Counted from the stretch's first letter, positions 1 through 12,249 are shown. The stretch: DNA of 64,000 nt from Pseudomonas sp. FP2335 (GCF_030687535.1 NZ_CP117437.1:5577501-5641500); one strand, 5' to 3'. Made by a program: numbers and translations. Notes: generated by a model not told the origin, from the sequence alone.

Positions 1-52
1 TCAGTACGCGCTTACCTTGCAGATCGAGGTCGGTCATCTTCAACACGGTCAT
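1..52 (-). CDS. pgk: Phosphoglycerate kinase, N-terminal fragment (cut by window edge)
   Basis: Only the first 17 codons lie in the window. The reading frame starts at the ATG at 52 and gives MTVLKMTDLDLQGKRVL, the usual start of Pseudomonas Pgk, the glycolytic enzyme that makes ATP from 1,3-bisphosphoglycerate. It sits 17 bases downstream of epd on the same strand, the common epd-pgk arrangement, so the two are probably co-transcribed. The call rests on this short N-terminus and the neighbour; the rest of the gene lies to the left of the window. Confidence 0.8.
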   Translation of the reverse strand, partial: MTVLKMTDLDLQGKRVL

Positions 53-69
53 GGGTCGCAGTTCCTGAA

Positions 70-1125
70 TTACTGTTGAGGTTGTTTGGAGGCGATGTGC
101 AGATAGTGTCCTGCAACATCCAGCATGCGGTTGGCAAAACCCCATTCGTTGTCGAACCAGGCCAGGATGTTCACCAGCCTCGGGCCGGAAACGCGGGTCT
201 GGCTGGCATCGACAATCGCCGAATGCGGGTCATGGTTGAAATCACAACTGGCGTGGGGCAACTCGGTGTAGGCCAAAAGGCCTTTGAGCGGGCCGCTGGT
301 GGCGGCGTCGCGCAGGATCCGGTTGACCTCCGTCGCATCGGTGTCGCTCACGGTCTGCATGGTGATGTCCAGGCAAGACACGTTCACCGTCGGCACCCGT
401 ACGGCTTTGGCCTGGATTCGCCCGGCAAGTTCCGGCAGCAGTCGCTCGATACCACGCGCCAGGCCGGTAGACACCGGAATCACCGACTGGAACGCCGAAC
501 GCGTACGACGCAGGTCTTCATGGTGGTAGGCGTCGATCACCGGCTGGTCGTTCATCGCCGAGTGAATGGTGGTGATCGACACGTAGTCCACACCAATCGC
601 CTGATCCAGCAGGCGCAACAACGGCACGCTGCAGTTGGTGGTGCAGGAGGCGTTGGACACCAACAGCTCCGCGCCGGTCAGGCAATCCTGGTTGATGCCG
701 TAGACGATGGTGGCGTCGACATCTGCCTCGCTGGCCATCGGCTGGGAAAACAGCACACGCGGCGCGCCGGCGTCGAGAAAACGCTGGCCATCGGCACGGG
801 TGTGATAGACACCGGAACACTCCAGCACCAGGTCGACGCCCAGTGCTTTCCAGTCGATGCCTTCGGGGGTAGCACTGCGCAGGACCTGCACGCAGTTGCC
901 ATTAATATGCAGACAATCGCCCTCGACCCGCACTTCGCCTGGGAAACGGCCGTGGGTGGAGTCAAAGCGTGTCAGGTATTCGACGCTGGCCATGTCGGCC
1001 AGATCGTTGATCGCAACAATTTCAAACCCGGCAGCCGCCCCTCGCTCGAACAGAGCACGCAAGACGCAACGACCAATGCGGCCGTAGCCGTTGAGTGCAA
1101 CTTTGTAGGGACGCGGTTGAGGCAT
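70..1125 (-). CDS. epd: Erythrose-4-phosphate dehydrogenase (GapA-like)
   Basis: 351 residues of the glyceraldehyde-3-phosphate dehydrogenase family. A Rossmann start (VALNGYGRIGR, residues 9-19) binds NAD, and the catalytic cysteine is C161 in SNASCTTNC. In this context (tkt upstream, pgk downstream) the family member is Epd, which oxidises erythrose 4-phosphate to 4-phosphoerythronate for pyridoxal phosphate synthesis; a second GapA-type activity cannot be excluded from sequence alone. I chose the ATG at 1125 (MPQPRPYKVAL) over a longer open frame because the extra 29 codons translate a REP element. Cytoplasmic; probably co-transcribed with pgk. Confidence 0.88.
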   Translation of the reverse strand: MPQPRPYKVALNGYGRIGRCVLRALFERGAAAGFEIVAINDLADMASVEYLTRFDSTHGRFPGEVRVEGDCLHINGNCVQVLRSATPEGIDWKALGVDLVLECSGVYHTRADGQRFLDAGAPRVLFSQPMASEADVDATIVYGINQDCLTGAELLVSNASCTTNCSVPLLRLLDQAIGVDYVSITTIHSAMNDQPVIDAYHHEDLRRTRSAFQSVIPVSTGLARGIERLLPELAGRIQAKAVRVPTVNVSCLDITMQTVSDTDATEVNRILRDAATSGPLKGLLAYTELPHASCDFNHDPHSAIVDASQTRVSGPRLVNILAWFDNEWGFANRMLDVAGHYLHIASKQPQQ

Positions 1126-1170
1126 GGGGTTCTCGATTACCTTGGGTAGAGGGGTGACTGTTAGACCGCT

Positions 1171-1253
1171 TTCGCGAGCAAGCCCGCTCCCACATTTTGA
1201 CCGCATTCTCATGCTGGAACTCGGTCAAGTGTGGGAGCGGGCTTGCTCGCGAA
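1171..1253. repeat. REP doublet, inverted orientation (RC then forward)
   Basis: Two copies of the GTGGGAGCGGGCTTGCTCGC-type REP core face away from each other between epd and tkt, 37 bases apart. The other doublets of this class in the window have the forward core first and are 87-88 bases long; this one has the reverse-complement core first, which gives it a different fold. Confidence 0.9.
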
Positions 1254-1284
1254 GGCGTCAGTACAGCCACCCCAATTTACAGCC

Positions 1285-3282
1285 TTAGTCTTCCAGCAGC
1301 TCTTCAGCCTGACCCAGGATGTTGTCCAGGGTGAAACCGAACTCTTCGAACAACGCTGGCGCCGGCGCCGACTCACCGTAGGTGGTCATGCCGATCACTC
1401 GGCCTTCCAGGCCCACGTACTTGTACCAGTAGTCGGCGTGAGCCGCTTCGATGGCGATACGCGCGCTGACCTGCAACGGCAGGACCGATTGCTTGTAGCT
1501 GGCGTCCTGGGCATCGAACACGCTGGTGCACGGGATCGAAACCACACGCACCTTGCGGCCTTGCTCAGTCAGCTTGTCGTACGCCTGAACGGTCAGGCCC
1601 ACTTCGGAACCCGTGGAGATCAGGATCAGCTCCGGCTCGCCAGCACAGTCCTTGAGCACATAACCGCCACGGGCGATGTCGGCGATCTGCGCGTCGGTAC
1701 GCACTTGGTGTTGCAGGTTCTGACGCGAGAAGATCAGCGCCGAAGGGCCGTCCTTGCGCTCGATGGCGTGCTTCCAGGCCACGGCGGATTCCACCGCGTC
1801 GGCTGGACGCCAGGTGTCCAGGTTCGGCGTGGTACGCAAGCTGGTCAGCTGCTCGACCGGCTGGTGTGTCGGGCCGTCTTCGCCCAGACCGATGGAGTCG
1901 TGGGTGTAAACGTGGATCACGCGCTTCTTCATCAGCGCAGCCATACGCACGGCATTGCGTGCGTATTCCATGAACATCAGGAAGGTCGCGCCGTAAGGCA
2001 CCAGGCCGCCGTGCAGGGACACGCCGTTCATGATGGCGCTCATGCCGAACTCACGTACGCCGTAGTACATGTAGTTGCCGCTGGCGTCTTCCGCCGTCAC
2101 GCCCTTGCAGCCTTTCCACAGGGTCAGGTTGGAACCGGCCAGGTCGGCCGAACCGCCGAGGATCTCCGGCAGCAGCGGGCCAAAGGCGTTCAGGGTGTTC
2201 TGGCTGGCTTTACGGCTGGCGATGGTCTCGCCCTTGGCCGCGACTTCGGCGATGTAGGCCGAGGCTTTTTCCGAGAAGTCGGCAGGCAGGTCACCGGCCA
2301 GACGACGTACCAGCTCGTTGGCAAGCTCCGGGAACTCGGCGGAGTAGGCCGCGAAACGCTGGTCCCACTCGGCTTCGGTCGCCAGGCCTTTTTCCTTGGC
2401 ATCCCATTCGGCGTAGATGTCGGCCGGGATTTCGAACGGGCCATGGTTCCACTTCAGCGCAGCACGGGTCAGGGCGATTTCCGCGTCACCCAGTGGGGCG
2501 CCGTGGCAGTCTTCTTTACCTTGCTTGTTCGGCGAACCGAAGCCGATGGTGGTCTTGCAGCAGATCAGGGTCGGCTGTGCGCTCTTGCGAGCGGTGTCGA
2601 TGGCGGTCTTGATCTCTTCCGGATCGTGGCCGTCGACGTTGCGGATCACCTGCCAGTTGTAGGCTTCGAAACGCTTCGGGGTGTCATCGGTGAACCAGCC
2701 TTCGACTTCGCCGTCGATGGAGATGCCGTTGTCATCGTAGAAGGCGATCAGCTTGCCCAGGCCCAGGGTGCCGGCCAGGGACGCGACTTCGTGGGAAATG
2801 CCTTCCATCATGCAGCCATCACCCAGGAACACGTAGGTGTGGTGGTCGACGATGTCGTGGCCAGGGCGGTTGAATTGTGCGCCCAGGACTTTTTCCGCCA
2901 GCGCGAAGCCAACGGCGTTGGCCAGGCCTTGGCCCAGGGGACCGGTGGTGGTCTCGACGCCTGGGGTGTAGCCGAATTCCGGGTGACCCGGGGTGCGGCT
3001 GTGCAGCTGGCGGAAGCTCTTGAGGTCATCGATGGTGACGTCGTAGCCGGTCAGGTGCAGCAGCGAGTAAATCAGCATCGAGCCGTGGCCGTTGGACAGC
3101 ACGAAGCGGTCACGGTCGGCGAACGATGGATTGCTCGGGTTGTGTTTCAGGTAGTCACGCCAAAGTACCTCGGCGATATCCGCCATGCCCATCGGGGCAC
3201 CGGGATGGCCGCTGTTGGCTTTTTGCACGGCATCCATGCTGAGGGCACGAATGGCGTTGGCACGCTCACGACGGCTGGGCAT
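1285..3282 (-). CDS. tkt: Transketolase
   Basis: 665 residues, normal family length. It transfers two-carbon ketol units between sugar phosphates in the pentose phosphate pathway using thiamine diphosphate and a divalent metal. The N-terminal half shows the cofactor-binding segment GDGCMMEG and the early [11 protein letters not shown] motif; the middle carries [13 protein letters not shown], typical of transketolases. The start at 3282 ([14 protein letters not shown]) is preceded by a good AGGAG ribosome-binding site; a longer frame starting at 3333 has no such support. It is followed by epd and pgk on the same strand, but a REP doublet separates it from epd. The divergent neighbour is the sahR-metK pair. 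Confidence 0.96.
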   Translation of the reverse strand: MPSRRERANAIRALSMDAVQKANSGHPGAPMGMADIAEVLWRDYLKHNPSNPSFADRDRFVLSNGHGSMLIYSLLHLTGYDVTIDDLKSFRQLHSRTPGHPEFGYTPGVETTTGPLGQGLANAVGFALAEKVLGAQFNRPGHDIVDHHTYVFLGDGCMMEGISHEVASLAGTLGLGKLIAFYDDNGISIDGEVEGWFTDDTPKRFEAYNWQVIRNVDGHDPEEIKTAIDTARKSAQPTLICCKTTIGFGSPNKQGKEDCHGAPLGDAEIALTRAALKWNHGPFEIPADIYAEWDAKEKGLATEAEWDQRFAAYSAEFPELANELVRRLAGDLPADFSEKASAYIAEVAAKGETIASRKASQNTLNAFGPLLPEILGGSADLAGSNLTLWKGCKGVTAEDASGNYMYYGVREFGMSAIMNGVSLHGGLVPYGATFLMFMEYARNAVRMAALMKKRVIHVYTHDSIGLGEDGPTHQPVEQLTSLRTTPNLDTWRPADAVESAVAWKHAIERKDGPSALIFSRQNLQHQVRTDAQIADIARGGYVLKDCAGEPELILISTGSEVGLTVQAYDKLTEQGRKVRVVSIPCTSVFDAQDASYKQSVLPLQVSARIAIEAAHADYWYKYVGLEGRVIGMTTYGESAPAPALFEEFGFTLDNILGQAEELLED

Positions 3283-3475
3283 CGCTGATCTCCTGGGGTT
3301 TGAATAAAAAGAAACGGAAAAAAGGACCGGCATTTTCCCTCAGCCACCGCCTGCGGGCAATGACAGATAGTCACTTGAGCGGTTTTTCCTGCCCTTTGTG
3401 CGCCAATCCCTTGCAGAAATCGGCCACCCGTTCGTCTAAAGGCTGGAGTGCTTGCTTATGACCGCCACTTATCGA

Positions 3476-3501
3476 TCAATATCAAAACTTTTTGATATTG
3501 A
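3476..3501. promoter_or_regulatory. Perfect palindrome upstream of sahR-metK, likely SahR operator
   Basis: Arms TCAATATCAAAA and TTTTGATATTGA are perfect inverted repeats of 12 bases separated by CT. The site lies 40 bases upstream of the ArsR-type regulator gene and just upstream of a candidate -35 (TTGCGA, 3504-3509) and -10 (TAGACT, 3527-3532, spacing 17). ArsR-family regulators bind such AT-rich palindromes. SahR is known to control methionine-cycle genes in Proteobacteria, so autoregulation of sahR-metK is the natural reading, but binding is inferred. Confidence 0.75.
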
Positions 3502-3541
3502 CCTTGCGATGCTTTGCACCCGTCACTAGACTGCTGGCCTT

Positions 3542-4537
3542 ATGAATCTACCCGTGCCCTCCCTGCGTCCCGATGACGGCGATGAACTGGCAGCCTTGTG
3601 CAAGGCCGCCGGCGATCCGTTGCGTTTGAACGTACTGCGCGCACTGGCCAACGACTCGTTTGGCGTATTGGAACTGGCGCAGATCTTCGCCATCGGTCAA
3701 TCCGGCATGAGCCACCACCTGAAGGTGCTGGCCCAGGCCGAACTGGTGGCTACCCGCCGCGAAGGCAACGCAATCTTCTACCGTCGCGCCCTGCCCCACA
3801 CCGACCTGCTCGGCGGCAAGCTGCACGCCGCCCTGCTTGAAGAAGTCGATGGCCTGAACCTGCCGGGCGACGTGCAAGCGCGCATCGCCCAGGTCCACGG
3901 GCAACGTGCTGCGGCCAGCCAGGACTTTTTCTCACGGGTGGCCGAGAAGTTTCGCGCCCAACAGGACCTGATCGCCGGTCTGCCCCAATACCGCGAAAGC
4001 GTACTGGCGCTACTGGACAAGCTGAGCTTCAGTGATGAAGCCAGCGCGCTGGAGGTCGGCCCTGGGGATGGCGGTTTCCTGCCAGACCTGGCATGCCGTT
4101 TCAAGCACGTCAGTGCGCTGGACAACAGCCCGGCGATGCTCGAACTGGCGCGCCAGCTCTGCGAGCGCGAGGCTTTGGGCAACGTCACGCTGCAACTGGC
4201 TGACGCGCTCAATGGCACAACCCTGCAGGCCGACTGCGTGGTGCTGAACATGGTCTTGCACCATTTCGCCGCCCCCGCCGACGCCCTCAAGCAAATGGCC
4301 GGGCTCCTGCACCCCGGCGGTAGCCTGTTGGTTACGGATTTATGCAGCCACAACCAGAATTGGGCCAAGGAGGCCTGCGGTGATCTCTGGTTGGGTTTTG
4401 AACAGGACGATCTGGCCCGTTGGGCCACCGCTGCGGGACTCGTTCCCGGGGAAAGCCTCTATGTAGGTTTACGTAATGGTTTCCAGATCCAGGTCCGCCA
4501 TTTTCAGCGACCGGCTGGCGACACTCACCATCGGTAA
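3542..4537 (+). CDS. sahR: ArsR-family regulator fused to a SAM-dependent methyltransferase-like domain (SahR)
   Basis: 331 residues. Residues about 15-85 form an ArsR winged helix (recognition region [11 protein letters not shown], 53-63); residues about 140-325 form a class I methyltransferase fold with motif EVGPGDGG at 171-178 and an acidic residue after the next strand (SALDNS). This two-domain form beside metK matches the Pseudomonas SahR proteins, repressors that sense S-adenosylhomocysteine; whether the second domain only senses the ligand or also methylates something is not known to me. It is 19 bases upstream of metK and probably heads an operon with it. No Shine-Dalgarno sequence is visible before the ATG, and the candidate -10 would place transcription start almost at the start codon. 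Confidence 0.85.
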   Translation: MNLPVPSLRPDDGDELAALCKAAGDPLRLNVLRALANDSFGVLELAQIFAIGQSGMSHHLKVLAQAELVATRREGNAIFYRRALPHTDLLGGKLHAALLEEVDGLNLPGDVQARIAQVHGQRAAASQDFFSRVAEKFRAQQDLIAGLPQYRESVLALLDKLSFSDEASALEVGPGDGGFLPDLACRFKHVSALDNSPAMLELARQLCEREALGNVTLQLADALNGTTLQADCVVLNMVLHHFAAPADALKQMAGLLHPGGSLLVTDLCSHNQNWAKEACGDLWLGFEQDDLARWATAAGLVPGESLYVGLRNGFQIQVRHFQRPAGDTHHR

Positions 4538-4556
4538 ATATCAGGAAAACATCGAG

Positions 4557-5747
<1,191 letters not shown>

Positions 5748-5764
5748 TCGCCCGCAGTACCCAA

Positions 5765-5796
5765 AGCCCTGCCGGGTTCGCCCGGCGGGGCTTTTT
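5765..5796 (+). terminator. Intrinsic terminator of sahR-metK
   Basis: Twelve-base-pair stem (AGCCCTGCCGGG with CCCGGCGGGGCT, one G-U pair) around a TTCG loop, followed by a T run, 17 bases after the metK stop codon. Confidence 0.93.
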
Positions 5797-5965
5797 ATTG
5801 CCGGATGATTCGCGGTGATGTTCACATTTTTTGGATCCAAACCTTGCAGGCCAAATAATGGCCCACTAGAATCCGCGCCCTCTCGGGCCTTCACCTTATT
5901 TGGATATTGCCTTGCGCCAGCCCGGGATTCATCCGCGCGCGAGCAATCGAACATTGAGGTTTTTC

Positions 5966-6316
5966 ATGCGCATCTCCACGCTCGCCCCTGCTGCCCTTCT
6001 GCTCAGCCTGTTCGCCCTGCCTGCTCACGCCGGCACCGACTTGAGCGCACTGAGCGGCGCCCTGAGTTCCCAACTGGGCGGCAACTCCGGCGACTGCCAA
6101 CAACACGCCAAAGACCTGCAAACCAAGATCGATGCCGCCGAAGCCAAGAACGACACGCTGTCCGTGAAGGCCTTCAAAGCGGCGCAGGACCAAGTCAACA
6201 AAGGTTGTGACAAACTCGCCGAAACCCAGGCCAAGGCCGACGCCAAGCAGCAAACCACCGAAGCCAAGGCCGACAAGAACGACGCCGTGAAAGCACTGGG
6301 CGGCCTGTTCAAGTAA
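5966..6316 (+). CDS. Small secreted protein of unknown function
   Basis: 116 residues with a clear signal peptide (MRISTLAPAALLLSLFALPAHA, cleavage after AHA at about residue 22). The mature part is rich in Lys, Ala, Asp and Gln, has two cysteines (in SGDCQQH and NKGCDKL) that could form a disulfide, and looks alpha-helical. It recalls the DUF1090 protein encoded at 8115-8510 in size, charge pattern and helical character, but I cannot claim common ancestry. The start at 5966 is chosen because the signal peptide begins there. A terminator follows directly, so it is probably a single-gene transcript. Function unknown; likely periplasmic. Confidence 0.8.
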   Translation: MRISTLAPAALLLSLFALPAHAGTDLSALSGALSSQLGGNSGDCQQHAKDLQTKIDAAEAKNDTLSVKAFKAAQDQVNKGCDKLAETQAKADAKQQTTEAKADKNDAVKALGGLFK

Positions 6317-6331
6317 GCAGAAACACCCCGT

Positions 6332-6360
6332 AAAAAGCCCCGCACCGTCGGGGCTTTTTT
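6332..6360 (+). terminator. Intrinsic terminator
   Basis: Stem AAAAAGCCCCG with CGGGGCTTTTT around a six-base loop, ending in a T run, 16 bases after the stop of the small secreted protein gene. Confidence 0.93.
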
Positions 6361-6381
6361 GTGGGCGTGTGGATCATTTAG

Positions 6382-8076
<1,695 letters not shown>

Positions 8077-8114
8077 ACCCGCCCGGCCATCAGATTGCGA
8101 CCTTGGAGCTCCAC

Positions 8115-8510
8115 ATGAAATTTCTCGCACCGTTTGCCCTGCTGACCGTCGCAAGCTTCATGGCCACGCCGTTGCTGGCCGCCGAAGACGCCCCGCAACT
8201 CACCGGCTGCGCCGCCAAGCGCCAGGCCATCAGCGCCCAGATCGAACAAGCCAAGGCCCACGGCAACAGCGCCCAGCAAGCCGGCCTGGAAAAAGCCCTG
8301 AGCGAAGTCACCGCCAATTGCACCGACGCCTCCTTGAAAAAGGAACGGGAAAACAAGGTACTCGACGCCAAGCACGAAGTCAGTCGCCGTCAGGCCGACC
8401 TCGACAAGGCCATGAAAAAAGGCGACGCGGACAAGATCAACAAGCGTAAGGACAAGCTTGCCGAGTCGCGTAAAGAGCTGCAGGACGCTGTGGAAGAGCT
8501 CGACCAGTAA
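8115..8510 (+). CDS. DUF1090 (YqjC-like) periplasmic protein
   Basis: 131 residues. Signal peptide (MKFLAPFALLTVASFMATPLLA, cleavage near residue 22) followed by a highly charged helical domain with the DUF1090 hallmarks: TGCAAKRQAISAQIEQAKAHG, then GLEKALSEVTANC, then a coiled-coil-like stretch of alternating Lys and Glu. The two conserved cysteines probably form a disulfide. Function of the family is unknown. The start at 8115 is where the signal peptide begins; the longer frame runs into ligB's 3' end. It lies 38 bases after ligB and converges with the cytochrome gene, leaving 6 bases between the two stop codons. Confidence 0.88.
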   Translation: MKFLAPFALLTVASFMATPLLAAEDAPQLTGCAAKRQAISAQIEQAKAHGNSAQQAGLEKALSEVTANCTDASLKKERENKVLDAKHEVSRRQADLDKAMKKGDADKINKRKDKLAESRKELQDAVEELDQ

Positions 8511-8516
8511 AATCGC

Positions 8517-8966
8517 TTAGTGGTCGCGGAACTGCTTATGGCACGCGCTGCAGGCATCTTCGACTTTCTGCACCGCAGGCCCCAGGTTGCTGGCCTTGTA
8601 AGGCTGCACCTGGCTGGCGGTCACCAATTCACCGGTGGCCGTTTCAAGGTTGCGGGCCAATTCCTGGAATTGCGCCTGTTTCTGCCAGACATCATCTTTG
8701 GCGCTGCTATGGTCTTCTTCGCGCACGCTCGGAAAGTGCTTCCATGGCTCATGGGACAACGCGTCCAGCTTGACCGCACCTTCAGCGAATTTGGCGCCGT
8801 CGAACGGGATGCGCCCACGCAGCATGCCGCCCAGGTCTTCGCCGGTCTTGAGCATCTGTTTGAAGATCGCCTTGCGCTGGCCCAAGGGCGAATTCGGATC
8901 AACGCCGCCGCAGGCAGACAGTGTCAGGCAGGCCAGCAATACAACGGTCAATCGTTTAAAAGTCAT
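8517..8966 (-). CDS. Cytochrome c'-like lipoprotein with C-terminal haem site
   Basis: 149 residues. The N-terminus is a lipoprotein signal (VVLLACLTLSACGG; lipobox LSAC, so Cys19 is lipidated). The body is a predicted four-helix bundle of the cytochrome c' / c556 type, with the single haem c motif CSACH close to the C-terminus (VEDACSACHKQFRDH). This placement of CxxCH at the end of the last helix is diagnostic of the family. It should be anchored in an envelope membrane facing the periplasm. The electron partner is not evident from the neighbours. Start at 8966 chosen for the lipoprotein signal. Confidence 0.85.
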   Translation of the reverse strand: MTFKRLTVVLLACLTLSACGGVDPNSPLGQRKAIFKQMLKTGEDLGGMLRGRIPFDGAKFAEGAVKLDALSHEPWKHFPSVREEDHSSAKDDVWQKQAQFQELARNLETATGELVTASQVQPYKASNLGPAVQKVEDACSACHKQFRDH

Positions 8967-9096
8967 GGTGGCTTCAGGGTCACGGGAAACGGCGGCCAGT
9001 ATCCTCGCCCAGCCCACAAAGACCAATAGCCCTATTAATAATAAGGGTTGCCCAACAGGCGCTACGGCGCGGGCAATCGCTTCAGGAAATACGTGT

Positions 9097-10281
9097 ATGA
9101 ATGTCACCCTCAACCCTTGGAGCCGCCGCCTGGCGTGGGCTCTACCGCTGATCGCGCTGCTTGCCGGTTGCGATGCGGGGAAAGAAACAGCCAAAGATGA
9201 AACTTCCAAACCCCACGCCGTGGCCACCTATGTGAGCGCGCCCTGGGAAGCCTTGCCGGCGGTATCCGACAGCGACCTGCTGGCCGGTTTTGAATCCTGG
9301 CGCAGTGCCTGCCAACGCCTCAAGGCCGACCCGATCTGGGGCGCGACCTGCGCCGCAGCGGCTACGGTGCCGGGAAATGCCGAGGCGGTACGCGGTTTTC
9401 TCAAAGAGCGCCTGGATGTCTTCGGCCTGCGTTCGGCCGACAACACGCCTAACGGCCTGATCACCGGCTACTACGAACCGGTCTACCCCGGCAGCCTGAC
9501 CAAGACCGCCAAAGCCGACGTGCCGGTGTACGGCGTGCCGGATGACCTGATCATCGTCAACCTCGAAAGCATCTACCCAGAACTCAAGGGCAAGCGCCTG
9601 CGCGGCCGCCTCGAAGGCCGGGTACTCAAGCCTTACGACGACGCCAGTGCGATCAATGGCCAGGGCTCCACCGCCAAGCCGATTGCCTGGCTGACCGACC
9701 CGATGGACCTGCAATTCCTGCAGATCCAGGGCTCGGGCCGTATCCAACTGGCCGGCGGACGCCAACTGCGCATCGGTTATGGCGACCAGAACGGCTACCC
9801 CTACCGCCCTATCGGGCGTTGGCTGGTGGAGCAAGGCGAGTTGAAGAAAGAAGACGTGACCATGGGCACCATCAGTGCCTGGGCCAAGGCCCACCCGCAG
9901 CGCATCCCGGAACTGCTGGCGAGCAACCCCAGCTACGTGTTCTTCAGCGTGCGCCCCGACAGCAACGAAGGCCCGCGCGGTTCGTTGAACGTACCCTTGA
10001 CTGCCGGCTACAGCGTGGCGGTGGATCGCAAGGTGATTCCGTTGGGCAGTCTGTTGTGGCTGTCCACCACCAAGCCGGATGGCTCGCCCATCGCGCGACC
10101 TGTAGCCGCGCAAGACACGGGCGGTGCAATCACCGGCGAAGTGCGTGCGGACTTGTTCTGGGGCACTGGCGCAGCAGCGGGTGAGCTGGCGGGGAATATG
10201 AAGCAGCAGGGGCAGATCTGGATGTTGTGGCCTAAAGGCGCAGCATTGCCACAAGTGCCGCAAGTCACTACCGGGAGCTGA
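9097..10281 (+). CDS. mltA: Membrane-bound lytic murein transglycosylase A
   Basis: 394 residues. It cleaves the glycan strands of peptidoglycan to give 1,6-anhydromuramyl ends. A lipoprotein signal (LIALLAGCDAG, lipobox LAGC) points to an outer-membrane anchor. MltA-type motifs: GLITGYYEPVYPG near residue 130, the domain with FLQIQGSGRIQL, and the C-terminal 3D-type segment with the catalytic aspartate in AAQDTGGAITG. The start at 9097 is the ATG directly ahead of the signal sequence; a longer open frame overlaps the divergent cytochrome gene. Followed by a REP doublet. Confidence 0.95.
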   Translation: MNVTLNPWSRRLAWALPLIALLAGCDAGKETAKDETSKPHAVATYVSAPWEALPAVSDSDLLAGFESWRSACQRLKADPIWGATCAAAATVPGNAEAVRGFLKERLDVFGLRSADNTPNGLITGYYEPVYPGSLTKTAKADVPVYGVPDDLIIVNLESIYPELKGKRLRGRLEGRVLKPYDDASAINGQGSTAKPIAWLTDPMDLQFLQIQGSGRIQLAGGRQLRIGYGDQNGYPYRPIGRWLVEQGELKKEDVTMGTISAWAKAHPQRIPELLASNPSYVFFSVRPDSNEGPRGSLNVPLTAGYSVAVDRKVIPLGSLLWLSTTKPDGSPIARPVAAQDTGGAITGEVRADLFWGTGAAAGELAGNMKQQGQIWMLWPKGAALPQVPQVTTGS

Positions 10282-10302
10282 CAAGCGCTGAAGATCAAAA
10301 AT

Positions 10303-10389
10303 GTGGGAGCGGGCTTGCTCGCGAAAGCGGCGTGTCAGTCAGCACATCTGATGCTGAACCACCGCATTCGCGGGCAAGCCCGCTCCCAC
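10303..10389. repeat. REP doublet
   Basis: Forward GTGGGAGCGGGCTTGCTCGC core and its reverse complement (here with CGCGGGCAAGCC), 87 bases overall, in the gap between the convergent mltA and MAPEG genes. Confidence 0.92.
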
Positions 10390-10408
10390 AGGGGATCGTT
10401 ATCAGGCT

Positions 10409-10795
10409 TTAGATCGAGATGAAGAAGAAACTCGCAATCAACGCCATGCCCACGAACCACACCAGTGAACGCAACATCGCCCAGTCCGCCAGGTAACAAA
10501 TGATGTACAGCAGGCGACTGGTGATAAACAACACCGCCAGCACATTGATCGTCACCAGCTCAGCCGTGCCGGCCAGGTGCGCGACAATCACCGCCGCCGC
10601 AAACGCCGGGGTGACTTCAAAACTGTTGAGCTGCGCGTTGTGCGCACGTTTGGCGACCCCATCAAGCGTCTCCAGGAACGCACGCGGATCATGGTTCTGC
10701 CGGGGCCCGAACTTACCGCCGCTGAACTTGGCCACACCCGTGCACAGGTAAGGCAGGAAAATCGCAATCAACACACACCAGAAGGCCACCGTCAT
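10409..10795 (-). CDS. MAPEG-family membrane protein
   Basis: 128 residues with about four hydrophobic segments (TVAFWCVLIAIFLPYLCTGV at the start; AAVIVAHLAG; VLAVLFITSRLLYIICYLADW; SLVWFVGMALIASFFFISI). The RAHNAQLNSFE motif after the first loop and the SRLLYIICYL segment match the bacterial MAPEG family, named for membrane proteins in eicosanoid and glutathione metabolism. Enzymatic activity of such bacterial members is mostly unknown. ATG at 10795 follows an AAGGA site; a GTG one codon earlier is possible. Single gene, inner membrane. Confidence 0.88.
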   Translation of the reverse strand: MTVAFWCVLIAIFLPYLCTGVAKFSGGKFGPRQNHDPRAFLETLDGVAKRAHNAQLNSFEVTPAFAAAVIVAHLAGTAELVTINVLAVLFITSRLLYIICYLADWAMLRSLVWFVGMALIASFFFISI

Positions 10796-10989
10796 CACTG
10801 CTTCCTTTTTTGGTTTTTAAACAGAAATTAGAGTTTTAGCACTAAATATGACATGCCGCACTCACCGCTATGAACCACCGCCGCGCGAAAGGTTCTATCG
10901 TCGACTTGCCGCTTGCCCTGCAACCTCCCGCCGCTGCTGCGGTCCATCCCCCCACCAATGATCCGCCACCCAACTTCCAAGGACCCCGG

Positions 10990-12249
10990 ATGCTTGAACT
11001 TGTCGCCGCGTTTATTTGCCTCACCACCCTGCTCACCTACGTGAACTTCCGTTTTATCGGCCTGCCGCCCACCATCGGTGTGATGGTCACGGCCCTGGTG
11101 TTTTCCCTGTTCCTGCAAGGCCTGAGTGTCCTCGGCTACCCGGGCCTGGAGGAACGCATCCAGCAATTGATCGGCCAGATCGACTTCGGCGACCTGCTGA
11201 TGAACTGGATGCTCTCGTTCCTGCTGTTTGCCGGCGCCCTGCACGTCAACCTCAACGACCTGCGCAGCTACCGCTGGCCCATCGGCCTGCTCGCGACCTT
11301 TGGCGTGTTGATCGCCACTGTGGTGATCGGCAGCCTGGCGTATTACATCTTTGCCCTGTTTGGCTGGCACGTGAGCTTCCTGTACTGCCTGCTGTTTGGC
11401 GCACTGATCTCGCCCACCGACCCGATTGCGGTATTGGGCGTATTGCGTACCGCCAATGCCTCGAAACCCTTGAAGACCACCATCGTCGGCGAGTCACTGT
11501 TCAACGACGGCACGGCAGTGGTGGTGTTTACCGTCTTGCTCGGCATCGCACAGCTGGGCGAAACCCCCACCGTCGGCGCCACAGCGATGCTGTTCGCCCA
11601 TGAAGCGATTGGCGGCGTGGTGTTCGGCGGCCTGATCGGCTACCTCGTGTACCTGATGATCAAGAGCATCGAGCAGCACCAGATCGAAGTGATGCTGACC
11701 CTCGCCCTGGTGATCGGCGGCTCAGCGCTGGCCACCGAACTGCACGTCTCGGCACCGATTGCGATGGTGGTCGCGGGCCTGATCATTGGCAACCTGGGCC
11801 GCAAGCTGGCAATGAACGACATGACCCGCCGCTACCTCGACGGCTTCTGGGAATTGCTCGATGACATGCTCAACGCCTTGCTGTTCGCCTTGATCGGCAT
11901 GGAGTTGCTGCTGTTGCCGTTCAACTGGCTGCATGTGTTCGCTGCCTGCTTGCTCGCAGTGGCCATCCTGCTCTCGCGTCTGCTGACGGTAGCCCCGGCG
12001 ATCCTGCTGCTACGCCGCTGGCGCACGGTGCCGCGTGGCACTATCCGCATCCTCACCTGGGGCGGTTTGCGCGGCGGGGTCTCAGTCGCATTGGCTCTGG
12101 CCCTGCCATTGGGCCCCGAGCGTGACCTGCTGCTGAGCATCACCTATATCGTGGTGCTGTCATCGATCCTGTTGCAGGGGTTGAGCATCGGCAAGCTGGT
12201 CAAGCGCGTGACCCGCGACGAGCCCGCGCCTGGCACCTCAACTCATTGA
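10990..12249 (+). CDS. CPA1-family Na+/H+ antiporter (NhaP-like)
   Basis: 419 residues with about 12 hydrophobic segments. The CPA1 ion-binding signatures are intact: SPTDPIAVLGVL and GESLFNDGTAVVVF, followed by GGLRGGVSVALALALPLG in the last third. These proteins exchange cytoplasmic Na+ (or K+) for protons at the inner membrane. The start at 10990 (MLELVAAFICL) sits right at the first membrane segment; the 40 codons upstream are proline-rich and unlike the family. The last 7 bases overlap the end of the convergent toxin-like gene, so no terminator separates the two. Confidence 0.92.
   Translation: MLELVAAFICLTTLLTYVNFRFIGLPPTIGVMVTALVFSLFLQGLSVLGYPGLEERIQQLIGQIDFGDLLMNWMLSFLLFAGALHVNLNDLRSYRWPIGLLATFGVLIATVVIGSLAYYIFALFGWHVSFLYCLLFGALISPTDPIAVLGVLRTANASKPLKTTIVGESLFNDGTAVVVFTVLLGIAQLGETPTVGATAMLFAHEAIGGVVFGGLIGYLVYLMIKSIEQHQIEVMLTLALVIGGSALATELHVSAPIAMVVAGLIIGNLGRKLAMNDMTRRYLDGFWELLDDMLNALLFALIGMELLLLPFNWLHVFAACLLAVAILLSRLLTVAPAILLLRRWRTVPRGTIRILTWGGLRGGVSVALALALPLGPERDLLLSITYIVVLSSILLQGLSIGKLVKRVTRDEPAPGTSTH

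Noticed and set aside
76..1149. Long open frame on the plus strand opposite epd, and similar long antisense frames opposite tkt, the giant toxin, ahcY, chpA, pilJ and rhlE
   Set aside because: These are shadows of high-GC genes: composition is rich in Arg, Gly, His and Gln, they share no family motifs, and the opposite strand carries a clear known protein.
1126..1212. Upstream extension of epd beginning MRMRSKCGSGLARE
   Set aside because: The residues are the translation of a REP core; the family start is at 1125.
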